Source of the DNA: Parelaphostrongylus tenuis
Lineage: Eukaryota > Nematoda > Chromadorea > Rhabditida > Metastrongylidae
NCBI GenBank assembly: GCA_019055375.1
Contig: JAHQIW010004693.1
Location: 1 to 64,000, forward strand
Direction of reading: 5' to 3'
DNA: 64,000 nucleotides
Under the pieces are notes generated by a model. It was not told the origin of the DNA. It was given only the letters and a program-made list of their open reading frames with translations, and made no database searches. Both the position numbers and the translations under genes were made by a program. How positions within the stretch are numbered: position 1 is the stretch's first letter; each line of letters starts with the position of its first letter. This document shows, one piece after another, positions 37,982 to 50,500 of the stretch.

Positions 37982-38678
37982 GCCGTTGAAATGATAGCAT
38001 ATTTGAAACGATCAATGGTGCGCATTATTCTGAAGGCGGATTGGATGGACGATGTGGTCAAGAAGGTGGAACTGAAAAAAGTTGGAGAATAAGGGCCAAG
38101 AAATTGTATAAGCACAGTAAAAGTAGGATGTTTTCAAAATGAGCTGGGACTGGCTTACAAATTTCCTGATACGCTAAGAGATGAAATCGCTATGCTGAAT
38201 TACTACAAGGGAGTGCAGATGAAAGCTGACCGCTACTTCCATAACGTCTTGCAGTTAAAGAACTTGGAAAAAAAGGTGATGAAAGCAGCAAATGGAAAAT
38301 TCATCAAGTAAGTGTCTCTCAGATCATCTCAATGTCAGCGAGAAGCCCATTAGGTCATGACTATGCGAACTTAAGAGTTCCTTTAGTGGAATTCTTCAAA
38401 TTAACAAAAGAGCTGGTAGAATAATCTACGACTAGAGCTCAATTATCCGCCCCTTTCTGATGCATGAAATATGAAATACTAACATAGCATGAAGATCTCG
38501 GTGTTTTGTTTGCAGAAAAGCTTTGTCATTTCTGATTGATATCGATACACTTTTTGGTAGAAGAGTCCGTATAAACGGACACTCCCAGTGCACTCCAAAA
38601 TTTTCCCCGTTTTCGGAAATTTTCCAATATCCGATCGGAAGCGCCATGAATCCCCGCGAAAAGTGTAGAATATGGTAG
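37982..38678 (+). pseudogene. Neprilysin-like gene C: truncated third copy (exons 12, 13 and C-terminus)
   Basis: From 37982 the sequence reads VEMIAYLKRSMVRIILKADW, then MDDVVKKVELKK, homologous to exon 12 and broken by one extra base followed by TAA. Exon 13 homology runs 38161-38275 (FPDTLRDEIAMLNYYKG) but its acceptor is AA, not AG. A C-terminal piece at about 38520-38678 reads DTLFGRRVRING and on to [15 protein letters not shown]; the F-x-C cysteine is Tyr. Exons 14-18, with HEITH and ENIAD, are absent, since intron 13 sequence passes straight to the C-terminal block. The flanks also match those of gene B, so this is a decayed duplicate that arose by DNA-level copying, not by retroposition. 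Confidence 0.85.
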
Positions 38679-38749
38679 CTCAAACATGTGACATCTTTGA
38701 ATGAGAAAAGGATAGATTAGAATCATTTCAAATGAAAACTAGCTAACCA

Positions 38750-39070
38750 GAATCGAACAATTGTTCCACTGCTTTCCCTCCCTAACTGGCCAACTGGGAG
38801 TAGTATGGCTGTTGCAACTTTTTAATACTTTCTCATTTTTTCACAAATATCCGGTCACCCTCGTTTCATGAAAATCTGGCTATTTTCAGCTCAACAAATA
38901 AAACTTCGAAGTAACACTTTTGGCCATTTCTCCTTCGAAATCTGCTATCTTGTAATTGTCTCAAATACGAAGTATCGAATTTTTTCATATTTCGCTGTAC
39001 TTTCTATCAATTCGATTGTTTCCCTTCTTTCGGTGAATTTTGAAAGATGTGATGATTGATTGGTGACTTT
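38750..39070 (+). repeat. 3' flank of gene C, duplicated from the gene B 3' flank
   Basis: Matches 62590-62880: ACTTTCTCATTTTT, AATCTGGCTATTTT, ATCTTGTAATTGTCTCAAAT against ATCTTGTAATTGTCATGCAA. This shows that the duplicated unit ran past the stop codon. Confidence 0.65.
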
Positions 39071-41083
39071 TTATGATCCTGATAAAATTTGATATATCCG
39101 TTTTAATATTAATATTAATGTCGTTTCGTATATGGGTAGATAAAATTCGTGATAGACTCCACTGGAAATAGATCAGGCGCTATTATGTACGTGATGGTGG
39201 AGGTGAACTACCAAGTAAGGTGAATCCTCGTTAGCGCAGGTGAAGTTCTGTGTCAAAAAGCAGTGCTGAATTACACTGCTTCGTTAGTGTAATACTTCCA
39301 TCTCGTCGATTCTTCTCGGCACAACGATTTTGATGACCAACATCATAAGAGAAAATATCTACTAAACTTGACTCGAACGTGGTTGCTTTGATGAAAGGAA
39401 ACCGTACCACTGAAGATACTATTTTTCAGGCTATAATCTACCTCCTAAACTTCAGCGCCATAAATTGGCCCTGCATACAATTTATTAAAATCGCTGAGTC
39501 TTGATTGGTCATAATTCTCTCTTTGATCACTCTAATTTGCGATCATTTCTCAATAAATTTGAGTCACAGAATCAAGAACAAAGTGTGGTTTTTCAAAATT
39601 CCCTCAAATGTCGCCTGTCATAAACTGGACAAAAAACACATTAAATAACACTTGCACTATTGCTCAATCTAAATTCATATTCTGCACGACATTCTCGAGA
39701 GCAGCCCAAACTAAATTTGAGAAGATACTTCTGGGCTTTTATCTTGTGCTGGTAACAATACCAATGCGGAACTGAGATATTATGATAATATAGTTTGCCG
39801 ATATTGATGTCGTGTAGTTACACCAAGCCGCTCTTAGTCTTCGTTGCTGTATGACCATATTAATGAGAGGGAGTTAGATTGGCATCGTCTGTCCCCGTCA
39901 CAATTTAGCGTCTTTCGTTATTATTTGAATGTGATCTTATGCGCTTCCAGCACTCTATTTGTTACCATTTTGCCAACCTTGGAGGAAACGGAAGTTTTAG
40001 TATGCCCTAGAATGATCAATGAATCCAGCACTAAGGCCTACTTCGTAATGGCGAACGGCTGATACAGGCACTCGACTTGTTTTATTGCGACTCTGACTTA
40101 GGTAAGACCTCCAAAACATTGTACATAACAAAGATATATTACAACACAGTACAGCCGCACCAGTATAGCAAGACGCTGATGCATTCATATTTGTAAGCTT
40201 TTCACAAATTTTGGTGAGACGTACACGGCTACATATACTTACGTTCCGCATATTGTATGCATAATCTCGCATTTTTGGTGCATATTCAGTTCTTTTGGGT
40301 GGAGAAAGATTATTTCTCACAATGCATTCATACGTCAACAATCAGTAATGTATAAGTTATGAGAAAAATATTATAAACTAACTAAAAATTCGACATCCTT
40401 TTTGTGGACTGCGCACCATTACAGGTGGTCTATTCATTTTTTAGTTCAATACCCACTTCGATCTCTTACTATTTCTTTCTTTCAAGTTATAGCTGAATGT
40501 CCTCACTGTAATTTCAGATCCCATTTCTCCAATTTCAAAATTATTATGTGTAGGTGGTTTTGAAGGTTCATCACCACATCAGAAACCTCCTGATGTGCCA
40601 TCTGCTTTTTATTACATATCCTCCTAGACTTATGCCAATTAAACTCTTCTTCTGCATAGTACATTCCACTTTTTCTAAAACACCTTTCTAGTCAGAGTTG
40701 GATCTCCTACTTTTTTGTCAGACACTGATGGAAGTATTCTACTTGGTGCATAGATCTTGTTAATTTCCACGGATTATTCAATATCCTTCCATGTGAAAAA
40801 ATGCAGAGGCAAGGAAGAATGGTGCTCTAATGAAAGGATAGGAGAGGTGTTATAATAGTTCCACAGCATACAACTCGGCTATCGATGGAAAGTGAATTTC
40901 CACGAAGTCAGGGCAGGTAGAGGTCGAATATGGGTCATACCTAAAAAATGGTTAAATATTCTTGCTGTGGTAAGAAGTGTACAATGTGCCTGTAATTCAC
41001 TGCTTTTTTTCTTCTCAATATCTACTTCTTGCAGTTTGTCAATATACTTCTACTTTTCCGTTCATCGAGCACGTCTGATGAAC
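39071..41083. other. Intergenic, nothing recognised
   Basis: About 2 kb of AT-rich sequence. The longest frame is 114 codons at 40341-39997 on the minus strand; no domain, no splice context, not called. Confidence 0.4.
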
Positions 41084-41326
41084 GGGGCGCCCTGGCCGAG
41101 TGTTGTATTGCTCGTCGCGGCGCGCGTTAGCTAAACTTTGCTCCCTAGCGCTCTCTGGCAAACGATAACAAACGCCTTATGTATCAGCGCTAGTGCCGTC
41201 GAGACTGCAAGGAGAGCTGCTCAACCAGTACTTTACGACGCTCAAAAAGAAGACGGGAAAACGAGTTGGATGCTAGAAGCACAAAGATCCGCACAGTGAA
41301 AAAAACACTGGGAAGACGGATTTTCA
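41084..41326 (+). repeat. SINE family 2
   Basis: Same body as 37578-37825: CCTGGCCGAGTG head, GACTGCAAGGAGAGCTGCTC, GTTGGATGCTAGAAGCAC, GATCCGCACAGTGAAAAAAA. Confidence 0.72.
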
Positions 41327-41859
41327 TAGTGATAAGTGTTTGATGAACACTTGAAGGATCTATGGATGTTTCGCGCACGAAAATCGAGCCATAGAGTAGC
41401 TTTGATAGAAATTGTAATGCAGCTACTTATTACAAGATAGTGTTCTGCACTCGACAGCTAAGCGCGTTCTCGGAAAGGCCAATTCGGTCTAGCAAAACAT
41501 ACATGTAATGTTGAATGAGGTAGAAAGTTGACAGGGCATAGAAAAGCTGTGTTTTATTATTGTTATTATTAAGGCTAAGAGAATGTTGTTATCAAAGTCT
41601 AATATAAGTAATGGCTAAAGTCGATTGTGTATTCACTTCATTCTTCAATATTTTACAATCTTCCCTTGATAAGCCAAAATACGAGGTTGGTTCAAGCAAA
41701 TTTTCTTCTGATAACTAACGTTCTAGCAATTTCGCCTCCTTCAAAATTTGGAGCAATCGGTATGCCTATAATACAGTCAGCCATGCACCTTCATAACTCC
41801 AACAGAAAAAAAAATCAGTGATAATTTCACTTGATAGACAGTGTAAAATGTTCGCCGTC

Positions 41860-42070
41860 GCCTACTCTTAGTAAAAAGGACTGCGAGTTCCAAGAAGATT
41901 GGCTAATGACGAAGGGTACCGCCCGGATGATGAGATCATCAAGGTCGAAACACGTGTATCGGGCTCAATAAGTTGGCCCATTTAACAGACCACATGCCAT
42001 GCTGGCTCAAATAGTAATTACAAGATATGCGAAAATTTAGAATGGTTGTAAGAAAACACTCGAAACGAAA
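41860..42070. mobile_element. Fold-back MITE half-copy
   Basis: Contains GGTCGAAACACGTGTATCGG, a CAGACCACATG block and the terminal AAGAAAACACTCGAAACG, i.e. the right half of the MITE family. Confidence 0.65.
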
Positions 42071-42659
42071 AAAAAACACTTATTAAGCCAAAAGCCAAAA
42101 GGAGACCAACAGTGGAGAATGCAAATAGGCTGCCCATGCATTTTCCTTATCAATTAGCAATCCCAAGTCTGTGATATTAGGCGTATCGTATTATAAGAAG
42201 CATTCCTCCGTGTGAATCATGTATGAATTTATCAAATCAATCCATAATACTCAAGAAATCTAACGCGTTACAGGTTAACATTGCTGTGCAAAAATAGAAC
42301 TTCTACTTCAGAATCCTCTTCGGTGTGTATGCATTCCATACGAGCCTAGTGTGGAATTTGCTTAGATCTGAGCAGCCGATTAGGTGACCTTCTATACGGA
42401 TATAGAGTGACCTACTCGTTTTGCCAACGTACTTGCCGCTGGATGTTTTGCTAAGACTCTTTGAAAAAAAAAGTTGAAAAAGGACACAAAATGATTCATA
42501 CTTGTAATCACATGTGTATCATTTCGACTTTCGATGAAAACCATTATGACATTTATCTCTTTGAGAAGATAGATTTATTTGTAAGCTCAAATGTAAAACT
42601 AAATTCCTCACTACTTTTAATTCGCCTGTGTGCAAAACCTCCCTAAGAATATAATAGGG

Positions 42660-42800
42660 TTACCATGGATTACACACGTTTCGGCGTTCTTGCAGGCCAC
42701 ATCATAGCTTATCTCTACCAAAATAGTGGTGCCGCAGATATAGTCCATGTGGCTATAATTAGGCGTGAGAGAACGCCGAAACGTGCCACTAGCGTACCAA
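42660..42800. repeat. Short hairpin element with 16-bp perfect arms
   Basis: CACGTTTCGGCGTTCT at 42675-42690 is matched by its exact reverse complement at 42770-42785, around a 79-bp loop. Weaker pairing extends outward (GGTTACC...against...GGTACGC). Likely a small MITE unrelated to the main family. Confidence 0.7.
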
Positions 42801-43059
42801 ACCTCAGAAAGGTTTGAAACATTCTACCAGACTACATTGACCGCTTTCAATCTGCTGACACCTGTAAATCTCACAAATTATTCTCTAAACTACTAATACA
42901 AAACGTCACTAGTTACTGCAAATGGTTTTACAAACTATTAAGATGCCGAAACATCTATAAGTTCAATTGAAATCGCGCTTCTATTTCTCAGATAAGAAAA
43001 AAAAAGACAGTAGAAAGAGATTAAATGAGACATGCGAGACAATCTCAAAATTTTTCAGT

Positions 43060-43930
43060 GTGATATACCGTTTTCATGATTTGTTGAATGATTGTTGCTA
43101 GCGTGAATGCCTCTAGCGATATGCGATATGCGCAATCGGCTTCTCGAGTGCCCTCCTTTCCAGCTTTCCAACCCACCATTCCGTTCACTTCTCTCTTACC
43201 GACAGCTGAGTTGTATATCGGGTTTCGTGAAATCCTCGGGACCTCTTGTTGTCCGTTTTTCTATTGCTTGGAGCACATGTGTCTAACTCATAGATGCCTC
43301 TTTACAATCGGTGAGTCTTCAGAATGTCAAAATGATAGCTATGCTCACTGCTTTTTAATGGTAGATGAATGTTGCTTGTTGCTTGTATGTATTTGATGTG
43401 ATGTTAGTATGCATATGAAAGACAAAGCTCCATTCAACTACGCAGGGACACTTATGACTAAGGATGTAAGTAAGTAATGAACTTTGCCATCATATCGACT
43501 TTTCCCAGAAACGCTGCGAAATTTGCGTTAGTCTAACTACACTAGGAAAATGCTGAAGAAAAGTTGCTTTGACAACTAATAACGCAGTAGACTCGAGGAG
43601 AACATAGAAAATGAATGGCATGCTGCTTGGCACTATTTCACTCTCTTCCCACTCATTCAACATGAGGCAAAGTAATGCATCATAACGAAGAGGTGTACTG
43701 CACAAGAAGCAGAGGTAAGAAAAGAAAGCAAATGTTCAAGAGATTTAGAAATATCTGGGCTATACTTCAATTGATATGTGAGATCCACTGAGTAGAACTT
43801 TCGTGAGAGTAAGAAGAAAATTAGAAAAGCAACTATTCATAAAATTTTATGCCATCTACACCTTTTACACAAATCTCAGAAAACTGAATAGTGCCAATTT
43901 CTTTCCGAACTTTCATCATCGGAGAACTTT
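43060..43930. repeat. Upstream module 2 of the segmental duplication
   Basis: Matches 35385-36160 in the same orientation (GATATACCGTTTTC, ACTTCTCTCTTACCG-CAGCT, AGATGCCTCTTT-CAAT). The frame that is open at 35.4 kb is broken here; AGKREV-like and KTVYH-like remnants remain. It lies 1.2 kb 5' of gene B. Confidence 0.6.
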
Positions 43931-44540
43931 GAAGGATGTTGTTTCAAGAAAACCTGAATTTCTTTCCGTAATACTGAATGGCTTTTTTCTGAGACTATAA
44001 TGTTCTGAATAATTTCTATTCATGGAATCTCGTAGATACTCAGCAATGTCATGTTCACAAAGCTCAAATTCGTTGATGATAGGATTCATTTGCAGCAATG
44101 GTACGTAATAAATGAAGCTTTTTTGCAATAGTCTTTAAGTGCCTGTGGAACCAACCAGTTTCTCTTTCAGATCTTTCCTATTCTTTGGTGTCTTTCAGAA
44201 GGATATTTTGAAGCAGCCATGCTTTTTCGCCGTTTTTTCGTGCCACATTGGATTCTAATGGTGAAAATTTTGAGCGCCAAAGTTGAACATAGTGATGCCC
44301 TTAATGATTTTCACGAAGTATACTTTCTGTTTTTTGTGTAGATAATCGAGTAGATGAAGCTTTCATTAAGTAAAATGAAAAGAGGATGTTCTGATTTCTG
44401 GTTCCTCCCTGTCATAAGCGTTCATTCGTGCATGTTGTCGCAGTGACCTCATCATAACGCACGTATGCTCACTCAGACAATGAGATAGGTAATATCTCAA
44501 GTTTCAAATTACGTATTCGTTCAGAGGTAAAGTTTGCTCA
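43931..44540. promoter_or_regulatory. Gene B upstream region (promoter presumed, not resolved)
   Basis: The 600 bp before the probable start codon. No gene is seen. It aligns with gene A's upstream region only close to exon 0 (GTTCAGAGGTAAAG against GTTCAGTGAGGTAAGG), so promoter or splice-leader signals cannot be named. Confidence 0.35.
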
Positions 44541-44572
44541 ATGGATAGTGATATAAGCTATGAAGAGGCAAG
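44541..44572 (+). CDS. Gene B exon 0: start codon and short cytoplasmic tail
   Basis: ATG followed by DSDISYEEA and a phase-2 donor AAG|GTTTGG that joins in frame to the membrane exon. The same 32-nt block exists upstream of gene A with similar residues, which supports it being coding. A longer reading to a second phase-2 donor about 60 bp further on is possible. Confidence 0.5.
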
Positions 44573-47500
44573 GTTTGGCCACCCTAAACACTTTTCTACA
44601 AATCCACATGGGACGTCTTACCTTGATTATCTGAAAACCCCAAGGAGCATCCTGATTATCACCATTTCATGACATTCATAAAGGGACGGAAACCTCATGC
44701 AGCAACTGAAAAATCGCATAAAATGTGTCATGATCTATGCACGAAACACAAAAGCGAGCTGAATGTGGAAAAGGATTCACGCAGCATGTGTGATGACGGC
44801 TCATACAAAAAAGTCATGCAATAATAATGTGTACTAGCAAAATAGTCGGTCAAATAGATTCTCACCACGGCTCACCCGTTTTCAAAATTCTCAAAAGTCT
44901 GGCAGTTAGTGCTGCCTTCCAATAATCAATCTTTTTTCTATATTGTATTTTTATATGAACCATTTTATCCTGAGAGCCTTCAATATCAGAATATGGGCAA
45001 TTTTCTACAAGACATCAAAAAGCTCTTTGAAAAGTATTTTTTTTTCTTCAAAACTATGTGTGCTATAGAAGCTTTGAATGAGGGATGAACGAATATCAAT
45101 AAATTTTTTTTCAGAAGCGCTCACTTAGTCATACCATTGACTATTGTACTCATCTTCGCTACTGTCGTAGCATTCTTGATCCTGACGTTAGTTTTCTTGC
45201 TGCGTGGAAGTGTAGCAGAAGTACCTGGTAGGTATAAATGTACTAAATCTCCCACTATCTTCAAATTTGCCAACCCTTAGCACCTTTTCCTCTATGTACT
45301 CGAGGATTTTTTACTGCAGATTTTTATGGGCTACTGATCACTTATGGATAATGTATCTTTATGACAAAAATAAGACTTCGTCAAAGTAGCATTCTCTGAA
45401 GAATAACTTCAATACGTCTTACGAGAAATATGCATAGTTTGTAAATTTGTTTTCACTAGTGAAACATTACCGCATCGCTTTTTTAAGTTGCAACGACGGC
45501 GTCACTATATATCCCTATAGTTGAGCAAACAAATCACTCAGTGATTTTAGTAGCACCTTCTTTGAACTGGATCTTTTTTGAGCTTCGGTGAAGTTCTAAC
45601 GATTATAACGATACAAGTTCTCATGCAGGGTTTTGTGAAGACTTCAAAAAAAGTGGCTCTCAATTTGAAGTATGTGAAATTACGAGTAAATAGTCAGAAG
45701 CGACTGTATATGCGGCATTCCCTAAGCAATATGTTACCGAACTCACGCTTTAGTCTCAAAGATTAGCTGAAGTCATGAATTTTGATTGCTGGTCTACAAG
45801 TGTATACGTACCGCAAAATTTGACTTAGGTCAAATAATTTCATGTATTAGTCAGGGAATCCTTCTAAATGTCGTCTTTCGAATCGTTAATTCCGAGCACC
45901 TTAGCGAGGAACTTCGCTGTCCTTCGTTTTTTTGCATCTTATCCCTCCATTCTCGCATACATTTTCTAGAGCACCGACAAAGCAGCTAATACAAAGTCGC
46001 TACAAAAGGATTTAGCAAGCACTCCATGTCTTTCGTTTCGAGTGTTTTCTTAAGACCACAGCTCAAATTTCAATATGCCTGATAATCATTATTTGAGCCA
46101 CGCATGTCAGTGGTCTGTCAATGAGGGCTGACTTATAGTGCCCGATACACGTGTTTCGATCTTGCGATCTCGTCAGTCGGGCAGTTGCCCTTTCTCGTCT
46201 TTTGCTAATCTCTGTGGGTGTTCCAGTCCCCACAATAAGAGTTAGCGACGACGTACGCTTTACACTCTATGTCCAGTGAAGAACTAACCAAACACAGAGT
46301 GTTGTACACTCGAATGCTCGTGGCTAGTATATTTAATATAACATATCTTTCGTTTCGAGTGCTTTCTTAAGACCACAGCTCAAATTTCAATATGCCTGAT
46401 AATCATCATTTGAGCCACGCATGTCATTAGTCTGTCAATGAGGGCATTGTGGGGACTGGAGCACCCACAGAGATTAACAAAAGACGAGAAAGGGTAACTG
46501 CCCGACTGACGAGATCGCAAGATCGAAACACGTGTATCGGGCTCTATAAGTCAGCCCTCATTGACAGACCACTGACATGCGTGGCTCAAATAATGATTAT
46601 CAGGCACTCCATGTCTCTTCCAAGGGTGAACGCTCAGCTCTAAAGTTGAGTAGAGAGAAACGAGTTGTTTGCAAAGCTTCCAAAAGCATTAAGGATGTAA
46701 TGAACCCAAAGGAATATTGTCTCCATGCCCAGTTTTTCACTCCATTGTTCTTTCTGCCTTAAGATACGCTTGAGAAGTCCGCCTACTAGGCAGGCATAAT
46801 GAAAAATCACTCAGTGTAAACTAGCACAAACTTGAAGGAATTTTTTCGAATAGCCGTCGTTTGAAAATAAGAGGGGATTTCTCAGGGTTCTGGCTTACGT
46901 TAACAATCAAACGCCGCGGATGTCGCCCTATACACCTGAATTTCGGAGACTAGATGTTAGACACGTAACTGCACCTCAACGACGGCCGATGGAAGAAAAC
47001 CTCGTCAATGACTAGATTTATCGGCTTTCAAATGCTATGTAAGAAGGCCACTGACTTAACAATCGGCGTTTCTCACAAAACCCTTAGAAGAGGCAATTGA
47101 TCCTCAACGTGTTCCTAGAGCGAGCAGAACTCACAAAGCTAATTTCTTATACGAACGGGGCAACTGAAAAGTTTAAAATGCCTTCTCAAGCCACTCGACG
47201 ATCATCTGAGCGACGAGTGATGTGAGTGTTGTGAAGATTTCGCACAGTAAATCGTTGTCGAAAGGAGGGATTATATCCTCGTAAAATTCGTTTAATTGAA
47301 GGCGTCCAAAATTTGAAGGGAATGGTGATTACCACCTAATGACTCTGCACCAATTTTTTGCAGATGATCTCGCGGATCAGTTGAAGGAAAGATCGTAAAT
47401 CATAAATTAGTCGCTTTCTTAAGGTCACAGGGACCTCTTGTACTACTAAGAGAGATAATAAATTTTGAAGAACAAAATGCAAATATATAGTGATGGATGG

Positions 47501-50500
47501 CGCATACTATGGACTTCGTCATCGAAATACGTTCTAATCTTTTTCCCCATTCTTCCGAACTTCTTCTCAACTTTTGAGAAAATAATCTGGATATTGATGA
47601 GTAATTTTTCTATGCAATGAACATGAATTAGGTTAACACTTTCAGCGATCTCTGAGCTAGACTTATGAGTTTCCATTGTTTTTCGACTTGATTTATTCCT
47701 GTAATCTCCATGAAAATTGATCTTCGTTAAAGCAGCCTTTCCAGTGAACTTGTAAAACTTGAAACTAGCTTAACATAAGATTAGAAGTGATCGTTTCCAT
47801 GGAGGATAGTAATGATCGAATCACAACAATTTTGTCTTGCTGCCCATTCAACATTGTTTGAGAATTGAGTTTAATGATCAACTCAGAGGAAAGACTTCGA
47901 GTTATTCTTTTATATGCACAGCTCTAAGTGCACTTTTAGAAAAAACCAGTTGCTTATCGTCTTACAAGCATCATCATGTCAACGATTCCAGCTCCAATCA
48001 AAAAGTCGCTTTATGCCTTTCAGAGAGATGTGTTCAACTAGGTGAGAGTGCATGACTCCGGTCCTAAAACTTCTTGAATAAAGCGCTTATATCTCAGCAT
48101 CCGTCTACCAAAGCAATATGAATCATGGCGTGGATCCTTGCTCAGATTTCTATTCATTTACATGCGGAACTTATGCCAGAAATCATGCCGTACCTAAGCA
48201 TGCAACAAAAATTAGCGTGCTTTATGAAATGAAACGAAACCTCCTTAATGATCTCAGAAGTAAGTTTTTTACTTTTTTTACGTTCTGGATAACCCACGTA
48301 AAGGCATTTATTGAGATGATGTACTGTCCGTAGAATCCGATTTAACAACATTCTTTCTGATCTGAACGTCTGCTCCCAGTGTTTCTCCGATGAAAAATTT
48401 TTTGCCGCATACATCTATCGCATTCTTTTGAAAGAGCTGATACAAAAAAAAAAGCGTAAAAACATGAGAGCATGCCAGACAGAAGTGTTATGCGTCTATA
48501 ACGATTAGGCTGATTATCGAAGGCTTTTTGAACATCATTATCTCCTCCTGTATGCACAAGTTGGTTATTGTGTTGATGTGTTTTATTTTCTGGTAGGTCA
48601 CATTTAGGAGCAAAACAGATCATTTTCCCTACATAATATCTCAGCGATTGTCCAAACGTTTTCACGAAATTCTTTGCCTATAAAGAAGTGAAACGTTCTT
48701 CAGCGTTCATTGATATAATTTTGCGCATCTGAAATAAAATTGATGCACATTATGTAAAAGATTCGGCGCCCAAAAGGAGTCAAACCTCTGCCGTGTTCAT
48801 GCCTAGTGTCGGGTTTTACCACTACACCGGATATCAGTAACGCCTGTTTTATTGGTTCAACAACTTCCAAGAGCCCTTCAATAATCGATCAAGATTTTCG
48901 TTCACCGCTGATGAATCTATTACAGAATGCTGAGTGATGGAGGGCTTAGCTTGTTGTTGTGTGGAGTTTAACTAGAGACTATGTGCTTATTCAGTAACAA
49001 TGTCTAATTCTAATTATACTCTTGCCCTCCATGATTACCATAATTTTCAGATATTCTTGAAAATTCTCGTGAGAACAGCACGAAATCGATGCGTTTGGCA
49101 CAAACCTACTATGACTCCTGCATGAATGAAAATGCACAAGAAAAATTGGTAGGAAGATTAAATATTTGAAATATAGATTGCTTACAAAGTGCTGGAGTGC
49201 AAATTTTTGAATTTCACTTTGCAACTGGCCGATTAGCTCTATCATTTTCACAACAATGGAAGCATGTGGTGCAGTGGTTAGACGTACTTAGGAACAGAAA
49301 CGTGATCTTTAGTTCTATCTTGTCCCCGAGATTACTGAGTCATCCTTTTCTCCTGGATTGGCATTTTGGCAGTTGGCACGAAATCCCTTCAGGAAGATGA
49401 CAGCAATGACTTGATAGATTCATAGTCATCTGGGAGACAATGCATGACTGAGATATGCTTTGAATCACCCTAACGATGCCTTTTGAAATAACGCATGGCT
49501 CATCCGTTAGGGATTGACCAACACCGAGAGCTTTATACTCGTTTAGTCAATTCTTTGTTGGATTCGGTACACTGGCTGCACTTAAGGATCAAGAAGCAAA
49601 GTGCCAATCTATCCAAACATAACAGGTCGTTCCGCAAGTTTTGGCATTAGAGCAATAATTTAGTGATTTATTAACCAAAAGTAATTAGAACTGTATAGCT
49701 TTGGTATCTTTCACCTGCTGTTCATGTACGAATGGCACGTAAAAGAAAATGCTAGTGAAGCGGCGCGCAAGATTAGTGAAGTTTTCTGTGAATGGCCCGA
49801 CAGCGTGTGATCCTCCACATTGTTCTCTCCAACTTTGAACTTCGCGAACGACTTCCTAGATGTTTTTTCCAGCCGTTCATCTCCTCAAGCTCTATTAATT
49901 TTGGGTGCCTCCTAACTAGCACTTTCTGCTACGCGTCATTCATGCATGAGTAATAAGCCAATTTGCTCCCACACAGCTCCATATTCAGGTAAGTATAGGG
50001 AAATTGTGCACTAAAATGCTTGCAAGAAATTGTGAAATTTCACGATACCAAAATCATGTAATTCCAATCACTTATGATTATGAATTTTGTGCATAGTTCT
50101 CTAGCGCTAAAATTTATAAAACGACCTAATAGTTATAGCATAGAGAGAGGAAAAAACCAAAAGTGTAGATATCAAATACGTCGGCAATAGATTTCGACAG
50201 TACCGCGACAGAAGTAATCATTTATTTACCAGTGATATAAACATGGACTCTAGTAACACAATGGTAGTGATGCCATTCAAGACGCGCAGCGCAGCAGTTC
50301 GGCTCCACAAGGGTTAACTAAGCCCCGTTCACCAATGTGTGAGAGTCGAGACCAGACCTCTGCAATCAGCTCGCTTCCTGCAATTTTTAAAGTTAAAATC
50401 CTGTCATAAAGAGCTATAAATGTTCCTTCATGACTGTTCACATCTACCAAGAAGGAGGGATTTGAATATATTGAATATATCACAACCAATTTATTAAGGA

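Noticed and set aside
48766..48845. Functional tRNA gene
   Set aside because: A and B boxes are present but the acceptor ends do not pair, and similar tRNA-headed repeats fill the window.
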